From NCBI GenBank assembly GCA_942493075.1, contig OW818681.1, positions 5,704,001 through 5,768,000 on the forward strand: a DNA stretch of 64,000 nt. Direction: 5' to 3'. A program made the translations under genes and the position numbers. The stretch comes from JBBQYD01 sp942493075 (lineage in GTDB: Bacteria; Verrucomicrobiota; Verrucomicrobiia; Limisphaerales; UBA8199). Below the pieces are notes generated by a model. The model was not told where the DNA came from, searched no databases, and worked only from the letters and a program-made list of their open reading frames with translations. Below, in pieces: positions 8,011 to 16,752 of the stretch (positions within the stretch are counted from its first letter, which is position 1; the number at the start of each line of letters is the position of its first letter).

Positions 8011-9531
8011 TTAGGGCGCCACAGCCAGGCTCGGCGTCTGCGCGGCCGGGGCAGCTTGCTGAATCAAATTCTTAACGGTCGTGTGCATCACGTCAGTAAA
8101 TGGCGCTGGGTGCAACCCGATCCAAAACACGAAAACCAGCAGGGGCACGAGCGTGATAATCTCACGAAAATTGAGATCCGGCTGCTTCGAATGATCCGGG
8201 TTCTTTGTGCCGCCATAAGCCAGGCGCTGCAACATGCGTAGCATGTAAGCCGCCGCCAGCACCACCCCGATCATCACACCGGGTATGACAAAGTAACGGG
8301 TGGAAACCACCTGGAACCCGCCGCTCATGACCAGCAACTCACCGATGAAACTGTTGGTGCCGGGGAATGCAAGAGATGACAATGAAAACACACCAGCAAA
8401 CGCCGCCATGACGGGCATGTACTTGCCGAGACCGGCTGCTTGTCCCAACTCGCGGGTATGCAGACGCTCATAGATGATACCGACCGTAATGAACAAAGCT
8501 CCAGTCGTTACGCCGTGATTCAGCATCACGAGGATCGCGCCTTCAATTCCATCCTTGTTCAGGGCGAAGATACCCAAAGTAGCAAAGCCCATGTGCGCCA
8601 CGCTTGAGTAGGCCACCAGTTTCTTAAGATCCGTTTGCGCCAATGCCGTGAGGCCGCCATAGACAATCGCCACCACGGAGAGCGCCATGATGTAGGGCGC
8701 GTATTCCACTGCAGCCCATGGGGTGATTGGCAGCGAGAACCGCAGGAAACCGTACGTGCCCATCTTCAGCAGGATGCTCGCAAGGATCACGCTGCCCGCG
8801 GTAGGGGCTTCGACGTGCGCAGCGGGCAACCAGGTATGAAACGGAAACATCGGAACCTTGATCGCAAAGGAGATGAAGAATGCCAGGAACACCCAGGTTT
8901 GAAACGTATGCGAATAGGGGTGCCCCATCATTTCGGGGATGCTGAAGCTGCCGACCTGCAGCCGCAGCGCGATAATCGCAACCAGCAGCAGAACCGAGCC
9001 CGCCATCGTATAGATGAAGAACTTGAGCGCGGCATACACCTTTCGAGGACCGCCCCAAATACCGATCAACAGCGCCATCGGGATCAGCATGGCTTCCCAG
9101 AACACGTAGAACAGAACGAAGTCGAGCGCGCAAAACACACCGATCATGGCCGCTTCCATAATCAGCATGCAGATCAGGAACTCTTTCACGCGGACTTTGA
9201 TGTATTGCCACGACGCCAGCACGCAGAGCGGCATAATGAAAGTCGTGAGCAGGACCATCAGGATGCTGATGCCATCGATGCCTAAGGTGTAGCGGATCTT
9301 CAGGAGGGAGATCCAGGACATGTCCTCGACGAATTGGAAACCTGTCCTGCCGAGGTCAAAACTGGTGTACAGCGGAACCGATGCTACGGCTGCGCCTAAG
9401 GTGAACAGCAGAGTCCACCAGCGCACGAGGCGTTCATCGCGCATGAATGCGGCAATGGCCGCGGCGATCAGCGGGCTGAAGACCAGCAAGCTGAGAATCG
9501 GGAAGGAGCCGTTGGATGCGGGAGTTGTCAT
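8011..9531 (-). CDS. nuoM: NADH-quinone oxidoreductase subunit M
   Basis: This is a 506-residue antiporter-like membrane subunit. Diagnostic stretches are FVLFYVFWEAMLIPMALLIG (helix-5 glutamate), MFPFHTWLPAAHVEAPTAGS, ALAQTDLKKLVAYSSVAHMG and FPGTNSFIGELLVMSG. It has about 14 membrane helices and full NuoM length. It forms the proton-translocating arm together with NuoN, NuoH, NuoJ, NuoK and the two Mrp/NuoL-like proteins encoded upstream. Its start overlaps the end of the preceding gene by four bases, so the two are probably translationally coupled. Confidence 0.95.
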   Translation of the reverse strand: MTTPASNGSFPILSLLVFSPLIAAAIAAFMRDERLVRWWTLLFTLGAAVASVPLYTSFDLGRTGFQFVEDMSWISLLKIRYTLGIDGISILMVLLTTFIMPLCVLASWQYIKVRVKEFLICMLIMEAAMIGVFCALDFVLFYVFWEAMLIPMALLIGIWGGPRKVYAALKFFIYTMAGSVLLLVAIIALRLQVGSFSIPEMMGHPYSHTFQTWVFLAFFISFAIKVPMFPFHTWLPAAHVEAPTAGSVILASILLKMGTYGFLRFSLPITPWAAVEYAPYIMALSVVAIVYGGLTALAQTDLKKLVAYSSVAHMGFATLGIFALNKDGIEGAILVMLNHGVTTGALFITVGIIYERLHTRELGQAAGLGKYMPVMAAFAGVFSLSSLAFPGTNSFIGELLVMSGGFQVVSTRYFVIPGVMIGVVLAAAYMLRMLQRLAYGGTKNPDHSKQPDLNFREIITLVPLLVFVFWIGLHPAPFTDVMHTTVKNLIQQAAPAAQTPSLAVAP

Positions 9532-11312
9532 CGGTTGAAAATCAGGAAAACAATGATAAGCACGGCGGCCATGGCAAAGGTGAACGCGAGGTTCTCCTGC
9601 ATCTGACCGCTTTGCAGACCGCGCAACCGGCGGCCCAGGGCGCGGACGCTGATGGCAATCCCATCCACCGCGCCATCGATTACTTTGTTATCAAACAGTG
9701 CGGAAACCCGGGCGCTGACCATCAGCGGCACAAGGCCGGCTACGCGATAGAGCTCGCCGATGCCGGTATCGAGAGCCTGGATAGGTTTGCGTGCAAGCCA
9801 TAGGAAAGCCCGCCCACCCTTCCGGTAAAACCAATCCAAATCCATGCTGATGGTCTTCTCGGGCTTGAGTTTGTTGATGAGCAGATAAAACCCGAGGGCC
9901 GTAAACAGCAGGATCTGCATCGTTTCGGAAATGTGATACGAGGTGTAGGGCTGATAGACCACTTCCGGGTGAGGCAGCATCTTATACAGATAAGGCGTGT
10001 AGCAGCCGATGAAGATGCAGAGGAACGCAGCGATCGCCATCGCCAGGTTCATGTTCCACGGCGGGTCCCCCGCGCGCTTTTCCACTTCGGGCCGAGGCTT
10101 GTTGTTACCGAACCAAATGAAATAAGGCACCTTTAATCCGGTATGCAGGAACGTTCCGGCGGAAGCCAGCATCAACAGAAAGCCGACCCAGAGCTTATGC
10201 TCATGGAATCCAGCCGCCACGATCATTGATTTGCTGACAAACCCGCTAAAGAACGGGAAGGCGGAGATCGATAAGCCACCGATCAAAGTGAAAGCAAAGG
10301 TCCAAGGCATCTTGCGCCAAAGCCCGCCCAATTCGGTAAAGCGGCTCTCGCCGGTCATGTGAAGCACCGCACCGCAACCCATAAACAGGAGACCCTTGTA
10401 AAGGATGTGAGCAAAGGCATGAGCACAAGCGCCGTTGATAGCCAACTCGGTGCCGAGCCCCACGCCAGCCACCATGTAGCCGACCTGGCTGATGATGTGG
10501 TAAGCGAGCAATCGGCGACAGTCGTTCTCCAACACAGCGTAAACGACACCATACAGCGCCATGATCACACCGAGGGGCACGAGGATTTCCATACCGGCAA
10601 ATCCACGGCACAGGGCGTAAACGGCCGTCTTGGTCGTAAACGCGCACATGAACACGGAGCCGTTGAAAGTGGCTTCACCGTAAGCATCCGGCAGCCAGGC
10701 GTGCAGCGGCGGAACAGCCGCATTCAGAACAAACCCGATCATGATCAGCCAGATGCCGGGCGTTGGGTTGTGCACATCCACCTGGCCGAAGGCAAAGCTG
10801 CTGCCGGGGGCGTTGCAGTGCAGGATGATTCCACCCAGGAGAGCCAGACCACCCGCCACGTGCACCAGCAAGTAACGGTAGCCAGCCTTCGTTGACTCTT
10901 TGCGGCGACGGAACCAAATAAGGAACACAGACGAGAAAGCCATCACTTCCCAGAACAGGAACAGGGTGAGGTAATCGCCGGCATAGATCACACCGAGCGA
11001 ACCTGCTACATAAATCCATGCGGCGACATGCTGGGCGTTCTCCTTGACGTGCGCACCGTAGAGCGAACCGATAATGCACATCAGCGCCATGATGTGGCCG
11101 AAAACCATGCTCAGGCGGTCCACTCGACCGAACACCATCGGCACCTGCATGAACTCGAATGTGCCGTAAGTGCCGTGCTGCATGCGCAACACGGAGAGAA
11201 ACACCAGGATCGGCACGCCTACCAGGTAGCCCTTCTTGATGCGGGCGGGTATCCAGGGCAGCAGCACGCTGCCGAGGAGCAGGATGAGCGCGGGATGAAT
11301 CCAACTATTCAT
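9528..11312 (-). CDS. Mrp/NuoL-like proton-cation antiporter subunit of complex I
   Basis: This 594-residue protein belongs to the proton-conducting transporter family. FLFWEVMAFSSVFLIWFRRR carries the helix glutamate, and VPPLHAWLPDAYGEATFNGS plus LENDCRRLLAYHIISQVGYM are close to MrpD-type subunits. Unlike plain MrpD it has a C-terminal extension of about 100 residues (DWFYRKGGRAF..., then VIDGAVDGIAISVRALGRRL...LQSGQMQ, then a last helix), which resembles the end of NuoL and may lie along the other subunits as the lateral helix does. It takes one of the two places where a single nuoL would be expected. Bioinformatic labels may vary between NuoL and MrpD. Confidence 0.85.
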   Translation of the reverse strand: MNSWIHPALILLLGSVLLPWIPARIKKGYLVGVPILVFLSVLRMQHGTYGTFEFMQVPMVFGRVDRLSMVFGHIMALMCIIGSLYGAHVKENAQHVAAWIYVAGSLGVIYAGDYLTLFLFWEVMAFSSVFLIWFRRRKESTKAGYRYLLVHVAGGLALLGGIILHCNAPGSSFAFGQVDVHNPTPGIWLIMIGFVLNAAVPPLHAWLPDAYGEATFNGSVFMCAFTTKTAVYALCRGFAGMEILVPLGVIMALYGVVYAVLENDCRRLLAYHIISQVGYMVAGVGLGTELAINGACAHAFAHILYKGLLFMGCGAVLHMTGESRFTELGGLWRKMPWTFAFTLIGGLSISAFPFFSGFVSKSMIVAAGFHEHKLWVGFLLMLASAGTFLHTGLKVPYFIWFGNNKPRPEVEKRAGDPPWNMNLAMAIAAFLCIFIGCYTPYLYKMLPHPEVVYQPYTSYHISETMQILLFTALGFYLLINKLKPEKTISMDLDWFYRKGGRAFLWLARKPIQALDTGIGELYRVAGLVPLMVSARVSALFDNKVIDGAVDGIAISVRALGRRLRGLQSGQMQENLAFTFAMAAVLIIVFLIFNR

Positions 11313-11577
11313 CGTAGTAATCCTCCCGTTTCATAATGCCCGCATGTCCGAACGCCTTTGAGGCAAGAATGATAATCACGCAAGCGGCCAAGCCGTAAAC
11401 GGACCAGAATCCACCATACTCCTCGAGCGAAATATGGGTCTTGTCCTTCTTGTCCACCAGCGCCGGGATCCAGTCGATCACGATCAGCAACCCGAGGACG
11501 ACACAAGACAGGATCTTCAGCGTCTTAAGCCGGTTTCGCAGCCACTCTATAAGTCGAACCAGTTTCATGAAATCCAA
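11305..11577 (-). CDS. Small two-helix membrane protein in the complex I operon
   Basis: This 90-residue protein has two hydrophobic segments (ILSCVVLGLLIVIDWIPALV and VYGLAACVIIILASKAFG) and a charged C-terminus (MKREDYYDE). I recognise no family. It overlaps the next gene (the 594-residue antiporter subunit) by eight bases and directly abuts the preceding antiporter gene, so it is almost certainly co-translated with them. It is a candidate accessory subunit of this complex I variant, perhaps bridging the two extra antiporter-like proteins. That role is inferred from position alone. Confidence 0.72.
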   Translation of the reverse strand: MDFMKLVRLIEWLRNRLKTLKILSCVVLGLLIVIDWIPALVDKKDKTHISLEEYGGFWSVYGLAACVIIILASKAFGHAGIMKREDYYDE

Positions 11578-13077
11578 TCAGATGAGCGCCTGTACAAAGC
11601 GCATAAAAAAGTTGGGATACAGCCCGATTAACACGGAAATCACCGCCGTCACGCATAGCGGAATGAGCAGGGCCGGATGCGCTTCCTTATGCGGATGATG
11701 CGCATCTCCCGCGGGTGCCGGGCTGAAAAACGCGTGGTAAACGACAGGTGCGAAGTAGGCTGCATTCAACAGCGTGCTGGCCAGCAACACCAGGATAATG
11801 CCGATTGATCCTGCGCTAAAAGCGCCGTTGAGCAGATACCATTTGGTGACGAACCCAGCCACGGGCGGTGCGCCGATCATGCTTAGGGAAGCCAAGCCGA
11901 AAGCGGCGAATGTGATCGGCATCGCGCGGCCCAACCCGTGCATTTCAGAAATGTTCTTCTTATGGGTGGCTACGTAGATGGCACCCGCACAGAAGAACAA
12001 GGTGATCTTCGAGAACGCGTGGTTGGCGATGTGAATCAACCCACCTTCCACACCAGGCCGACTCAACAGTGCCACACCGAGGATCACATACGAGAGCTGG
12101 CTAACCGTTGAATACGCCAGCCGGGCTTTCAGGTTGTCCTTCGACAACGCGATGATCGATCCCACGATAATGGTGATTGAGACGAAGTAAGCGGTTGGCA
12201 TGCCCAGGTTCAAAGCATCCATTGTGTCGATGCCGAACACGTAGAGCATGACACGCACCGTTGCAAACACGCCTACCTTCACGACAGCCACAGCGTGCAG
12301 CAAGGCGCTGACGGGTGTCGGTGCCACCATCGCGCTGGGCAGCCAGTTGTGGAACGGCATGACACCGTTTTTGGCAAAACCGAGGATGCAGCACGCATAA
12401 AGGCCGGTGACCACCCAGCGATTAGCGTCATCAGGCAGGATGCCTGTGCTGATGTTCGTTGCAAAATCGAGCGTGCCCGAGAGCACATAAATCATGACCA
12501 TCGCCGGGAGCACCAGCCCTTTGGCGGTGGCAGTCAAATACACCATGTACTTCTTGGCGCCTTCATAACTCTCCTCATCCTGATGATGCGCCACGAGCGG
12601 GTAGGTGCACACGCTGACCACTTCATAAAAGAAGTAAAGGGTAAGCATGTTGTCCGAGAAGGCACAGCCGATCGCCCCGAACAAAGCCAGCGCAAAGCAA
12701 GTGGCAAACCGCGTTTGCGCATGCTCATGCAACCCGCGCATGTAACCCGCTGCGTAGAACACCGTCACCACCCACAAGAAGGATGCCGCTACGGCAAAGA
12801 CCATTGAGAGGGCGTCCGCCCGCAAGCTGATGCTTAGCCCGGGCAGGAGGTTGAATACTGTAAAATGCAGTGTCTTACCCGAGAGGACGTCTGGTATAAG
12901 GCTGGCGATGATCCCGAACATGACCGCCGCTGAGAGGAACGAACAGGTCTCGCGAACGTTCGGCCGCTTGCCGGTGGCCATGATCAGCACCGCGCCTATC
13001 AGCGGAGCCAGGATGGCCAGCAATAACTTGATTTCTGTAACAGGCAAAGATTGGGTCGCTTCCATGGGGCTATCCAT
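11578..13077 (-). CDS. Second Mrp/NuoL-like antiporter subunit
   Basis: This is a 499-residue member of the proton-conducting transporter family. It has MLTLYFFYEVVSVCTYPLVA (helix glutamate), VMPFHNWLPSAMVAPTPVSA, LHAVAVVKVGVFATVRVMLY (lysine helix) and LSKDNLKARLAYSTVSQLSY. It is shorter than canonical NuoL and lacks the long C-terminal lateral helix, so it looks more like MrpA/MrpD-type subunits. It sits directly after nuoK, the usual place of nuoL. Its start overlaps nuoK by eight bases if ATG 13077 is used; ATG 13065 is an alternative. It probably forms an additional ion channel in the complex. Confidence 0.85.
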   Translation of the reverse strand: MDSPMEATQSLPVTEIKLLLAILAPLIGAVLIMATGKRPNVRETCSFLSAAVMFGIIASLIPDVLSGKTLHFTVFNLLPGLSISLRADALSMVFAVAASFLWVVTVFYAAGYMRGLHEHAQTRFATCFALALFGAIGCAFSDNMLTLYFFYEVVSVCTYPLVAHHQDEESYEGAKKYMVYLTATAKGLVLPAMVMIYVLSGTLDFATNISTGILPDDANRWVVTGLYACCILGFAKNGVMPFHNWLPSAMVAPTPVSALLHAVAVVKVGVFATVRVMLYVFGIDTMDALNLGMPTAYFVSITIIVGSIIALSKDNLKARLAYSTVSQLSYVILGVALLSRPGVEGGLIHIANHAFSKITLFFCAGAIYVATHKKNISEMHGLGRAMPITFAAFGLASLSMIGAPPVAGFVTKWYLLNGAFSAGSIGIILVLLASTLLNAAYFAPVVYHAFFSPAPAGDAHHPHKEAHPALLIPLCVTAVISVLIGLYPNFFMRFVQALI

Positions 13078-13390
13078 TCAGTTCGGAGAGCTCCTTGGTC
13101 TTGACGGAGCGGTAGTTGCGATACACGGCAATCACGATGCTGAGGGCGATGGCCACTTCTGCTGCGGCCAAACCCATGATGAACAGGACAAAGATCTGTC
13201 CCGTCGTGGGGTCCGCAGCCTTGAACCGGTTAAAGGCCATGAAATTGAGGGCCGCCGCTGAAAAGATGAGTTCACCGGAAATCAGCATGCCGATCAGAGT
13301 GCGTCGGCGCACCAGGCCAAAAACACCAATCGCCAGCAACAGGGCGGCGGTGATCAGGTAGAAGTCGGGTCGTTCGTAAAGTAGGTTCAT
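13070..13390 (-). CDS. nuoK: NADH-quinone oxidoreductase subunit K
   Basis: This 106-residue, three-helix subunit carries the conserved LIGMLISGELIFSAAALNFMAF stretch with a membrane glutamate and the AAAEVAIALSIVIAVYRN helix with the second glutamate. The length is normal. NuoK contributes one of the proton paths next to NuoJ and NuoH. It is linked to nuoJ by a four-base overlap and to the following antiporter gene by eight bases. Confidence 0.95.
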   Translation of the reverse strand: MNLLYERPDFYLITAALLLAIGVFGLVRRRTLIGMLISGELIFSAAALNFMAFNRFKAADPTTGQIFVLFIMGLAAAEVAIALSIVIAVYRNYRSVKTKELSELNG

Positions 13391-13920
13391 GATTTATCCC
13401 TCCCGCCGCGGGCGATCGCTAGCGCGCCCAAAATCGCCACCAGCAACGCCACTGAGATCAGTTCAAACGCCACGCTGTAAGTGGTCAGGAGAGAAATACC
13501 GATGTCTTTAACAGTGCCCTTGTTGACGAGCGTGGCCGGGGGCGTCCAATCCAGTCCGCTGCCCAGACGCCAGAGCCCAAAGAAAATGGCTCCGCATACG
13601 ACCAACGCACCGCCAGCCAAAAACCAGTCGCGCGCGGTTCGTTGCAGCGGGGCTGGCTCGTCGGGTTCAGCCAGCATGATCGCGAACACGATCGTCACGC
13701 AGACCGCACCGATATAGATGAGGATTTCCATCAGTGCCAGGAACGGGCTATGAAGGAAATAGTAAAGCCCAGCCAAGCCCAGGCAGGAGATGGCCAATCC
13801 ACAAACGCTGCGGATGATCCGGTGACTGATGACAGCGATCAGCGCGCCGATCAGTGTCGTAGCCAGGCAGAGCAGGAAAATGACATTAAGAATATAACCA
13901 GCGGCCGGAAACTCGCTCAT
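13387..13920 (-). CDS. nuoJ: NADH-quinone oxidoreductase subunit J
   Basis: This is a 177-residue membrane subunit with five predicted helices. LMEILIYIGAVCVTIVFAIMLA is the NuoJ signature that includes the conserved pi-bulge helix (IYxGAvxVt). The start overlaps the nuoI stop by four bases (ATGA), so translation is coupled. Confidence 0.93.
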   Translation of the reverse strand: MSEFPAAGYILNVIFLLCLATTLIGALIAVISHRIIRSVCGLAISCLGLAGLYYFLHSPFLALMEILIYIGAVCVTIVFAIMLAEPDEPAPLQRTARDWFLAGGALVVCGAIFFGLWRLGSGLDWTPPATLVNKGTVKDIGISLLTTYSVAFELISVALLVAILGALAIARGGRDKS

Positions 13921-14567
13921 TTGGCCTCCGGTTTGGACTGCTCAGCAGGTTGGGCTGAGGGTGCGGGTGTAGTAGGCATGGCAGCAGGTTTGGAAACTTC
14001 TGGGGTAGCGGCTGGGGCTGGGGTCGGAGATGGCGCAGCAACTGGGGCAACGGAGACGACCGGGGATGCGGGTGCCGTGGGTGCAGCCGGAACCTCCGGC
14101 ACGGGAGCAGGTGTGATGGGATTGCGCGCTGCCTCGTCCTGCAGGCGCTTAAACAAATCCATCACGAAATCGTCTTTGTTCGTTCCAGCCAGGTTGAATT
14201 CGCGGGAAAACCGAATCGCGCCGTCCCGGCAGGCTTCAACACAAGACCCGCACAGGCTGCACTTCGTGAAATCGAGCACGTACTTGGTGACCGATTTCTT
14301 TTTGGCGCCGTCGAGCTTCGCGCCATCCACAATGATGCAATCGCTCGGGCAGGCACGTTCGCACAATTTGCAGGCAAAACAGACCGCTTTGCCTGTCTCT
14401 GGATCGCGCACGAGCTCAATGTGCCCGCGGAAACGCGCCGGCATCTTCAACGATTCGTGCGGGTACTGCACTGTCACCGTCGGCTTGAAAAACTGGCCGA
14501 TGGTGATCCGCATCCCGGTCACCAGGCTGTTGAGGCCGCCAACGATCTCTTTTAAGGCTTTTATCAT
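13917..14567 (-). CDS. nuoI: NADH-quinone oxidoreductase subunit I (2x[4Fe-4S]) with Pro/Ala-rich tail
   Basis: This ferredoxin-like subunit passes electrons towards the quinone site. Cluster-binding motifs are CFACKLCERACP (about residues 62-73) and CSLCGSCVEAC (about 102-112). In the second motif the usual proline after the last Cys is replaced by Arg. After about residue 150 the protein runs into a low-complexity tail of about 65 residues rich in Pro, Ala, Val and Thr, which normal NuoI (about 160-180 residues) lacks. It is coupled to nuoH and nuoJ by four-base overlaps. Confidence 0.93.
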   Translation of the reverse strand: MIKALKEIVGGLNSLVTGMRITIGQFFKPTVTVQYPHESLKMPARFRGHIELVRDPETGKAVCFACKLCERACPSDCIIVDGAKLDGAKKKSVTKYVLDFTKCSLCGSCVEACRDGAIRFSREFNLAGTNKDDFVMDLFKRLQDEAARNPITPAPVPEVPAAPTAPASPVVSVAPVAAPSPTPAPAATPEVSKPAAMPTTPAPSAQPAEQSKPEAK

Positions 14568-15574
14568 AACCGGGGTCCAAAGAGTTTAATCATGGCGCTG
14601 GAGAGCACCAGGGTTAACAAGGAGACCGGGATCAGAATCTTCCAGGAAAGATTCAACAGCCCGTAGAACTGGGTCCGGGGGAACGTCCACCGAATCCAAA
14701 CCACGGTGAACACCAGGAAATACATTTTAAGCAGGAACCATAAGACGCCCGAAAAAATGCCGATGGGGCTTTGCCAGCCGCCCAGGAACAGGACCGTCGC
14801 CACGCTGCAACCCAGGAGGATGTTCGCGTATTCAGCCATGAAGAATACACCAAAACCCATTCCGGAATATTCGGTGTAAGCGCCAGCAACCAACTCACTC
14901 TCGGCTTCAGCCATGTCAAACGGAGCCCGGTTGGTCTCCGCCAGCATGCAGATGAAGAAAATTAGGAAAGTGACTGGCATTAAAGGATTTAAATCCACTC
15001 TAAAGACGTTCCACCTCCAAAAGCCCCCGGCCTGCTGCTCCACGATCTCATTCAAATTCATCGTCCCTGTCACCATGATGATCGTAATGACCACCAGCAG
15101 CATGGGGATTTCATAAGCCACATTTTGGGAGACAACGCGTGCGGCTGAAATGATTGCGTATTTATTTCGGGAAGCCCAACCGCCCAGCATCACGGCCATG
15201 ACGTTAATCGAGCCGAGCGCGAAGATGACCAGCAGCCCCAGGTTGATGCTGCGCCCAGTAAGCACATCACTGAAAGGCACCACAGCCAGGCCGATCATCG
15301 CAGGAACCATCACCATTAGAGGGGCGGCGCGGAACAGGGTGCGATCCACCCCGGCGGGAACAATTAATTGCTTGGAAAGCAGCTTTGCGGCATCAGCGAT
15401 AGGCTGGAGAAGCCCGGCCCATCCGGCCTCGTTGGGGCCCGGGCGGCGTTGGAAACGACCGGCGCCCTTGCGCTCTACCCACACGAGGTAGGCGGCGTTT
15501 GCACCGACAAACGACAAAAGGCCTAATAAAAAAAGGCCCAGTCGAAATGGTTCAGGAACGTTCATCAAAGCCAT
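14564..15574 (-). CDS. nuoH: NADH-quinone oxidoreductase subunit H
   Basis: This 336-residue membrane subunit helps form the quinone-binding chamber. It contains WVERKGAGRFQRRPGPNEAG and LAETNRAPFDMAEAESELVAGAYTEYSG, both diagnostic of NuoH. It is the first gene of this operon. No nuoA-G genes precede it within the window: the upstream DNA (15575-16752) is repeat-rich and non-coding. The peripheral arm must be encoded elsewhere or be supplied by other proteins. Confidence 0.96.
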   Translation of the reverse strand: MALMNVPEPFRLGLFLLGLLSFVGANAAYLVWVERKGAGRFQRRPGPNEAGWAGLLQPIADAAKLLSKQLIVPAGVDRTLFRAAPLMVMVPAMIGLAVVPFSDVLTGRSINLGLLVIFALGSINVMAVMLGGWASRNKYAIISAARVVSQNVAYEIPMLLVVITIIMVTGTMNLNEIVEQQAGGFWRWNVFRVDLNPLMPVTFLIFFICMLAETNRAPFDMAEAESELVAGAYTEYSGMGFGVFFMAEYANILLGCSVATVLFLGGWQSPIGIFSGVLWFLLKMYFLVFTVVWIRWTFPRTQFYGLLNLSWKILIPVSLLTLVLSSAMIKLFGPRL

Positions 15575-15814
15575 CTTTAATCCGGCGCGAAGCCGGGGAA
15601 TAATCTAATCCAGGATTCTCATAGCTGGGACAACATTGCCCGGTTTTATTCGATCTATCAGCCCGGGTTACTCGAACCAGCCGTAATTCAGGATATAAAA
15701 TTTTGTGTTGGAAACTTCACATCCCTTGCCAAATGTTGAGCTTTTTTTGCCGTATTGGCGAGCCTCACGACAAAAAATGTTTACCCTTGATTAAATTAGG
15801 TGACGTCATGTCAG

Positions 15815-16094
15815 TGGTGGGGCGCTCTCGCCGTAGAGCGCCTTCTCAGGATTCATTGAAGAGTTTGCGGTGTTCGGGGATTGGCGGCCTTGGCAATGCC
15901 GCTCCGTTTGGAGAAAGGCTAAAGGCCGAAGGACGCATCCCGAAGGGAATGCCCACTCAGTCCAGTCGCTTGCGTCTTGGACTGCTGTAGTCCTCTACAG
16001 CTTTTCGAAAGATGTGGATGGTGACTGCGATTATCTTTACGCCCCACCCTGTGCCTCACCGGAAAGTCCCGCCGCGTCAGGAGACGCGGCCTAC
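15815..16094 (+). repeat. Direct repeat C, copy 1
   Basis: This stretch of about 280 bp recurs at 19727-20019 in the same orientation with many small differences. Shared landmarks are GCGGCCTTGGCAATGC, TCGCTTGCGTCTTGGACTGC, TGTAGTCCTCTACAGCTTTTC and CCGCCGCGTCAGGAGACGCGG, the last a hairpin. It carries a short GGCTAAA-type heptamer tract (AAAGGCTAAAGGCC). No coding potential is evident. The two copies enclose the sigma-factor and methyltransferase genes. Confidence 0.75.
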
Positions 16095-16183
16095 AGAACT
16101 GCGGGCATGCAGCAAATCCCCGTCCTGGGCAATCCTGCGGCGTAAGACCACCCACCCGCGCGCCATCGGCGCAGTAACTCGTC

Positions 16184-16630
16184 AGCCCCCACAGGCTGAA
16201 GCTACCCAAGCCTCAGGAACCTTCAGCATTTAGCGTTTAGCCTTCAGCCTTTCCCTACACCGGGCGGGTCTCATTTTCATTTCATTCACCGCAAACAAAG
16301 GCGCACCGGGACGGTGCGCGTACTCGCAGTCGAGACGACCGCGCTACAAAGGGACGTGCATTCCGAAGGGAATGCCCACTCAGTCCAGTCGCTTGCGTCT
16401 TGGACTGCTGTAGTCCTCTACAGCTTTTCCAAGGAAACGGATCACGACTGCGGGATTCCGAGACGACCGCGCTACAAAGGAACGCATTCCGAAGGAATGC
16501 CAGCCATTAGCCAGGGGTTGCGCGAGGAACGAGCGCCACCCCTGGTGACGGAACGAAATGGAAACGACCCCGGTCAGGGGTCGCAGATTCCCGGTCGCGA
16601 GGTAATCAATCAGGGAAGAACCGGAAACCC
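16184..16630 (+). repeat. Direct repeat B, copy 1 (composite)
   Basis: Blocks of this stretch recur at 18518-18816: CCCCCACAGGCTGAAG, CACCGCAAACAAAGGCGCACC, GTACTCGCAGTCGAGACGACC, CATTCCGAAGGAATGCC, GGCATTCC-type hairpins and TCGCGAGGTAATCAATCAGG. In copy 1 a piece of repeat C (about 16370-16430) is inserted between two blocks, so it is composite. The intergenic stretch 15575-16752 is almost entirely made of such repeats. Confidence 0.72.
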
Positions 16631-16752
16631 TGGGATTCCTCGCGGGTGGCCGCACCGCAAGGTGCCGCCGCGTCAGGTCACGCGGCCTTTCACGCTAGAG
16701 ACCCGCAAAAATCTTGTTCGGTTTTTGGCTTCGGCGTCCATATATGTGTGGT

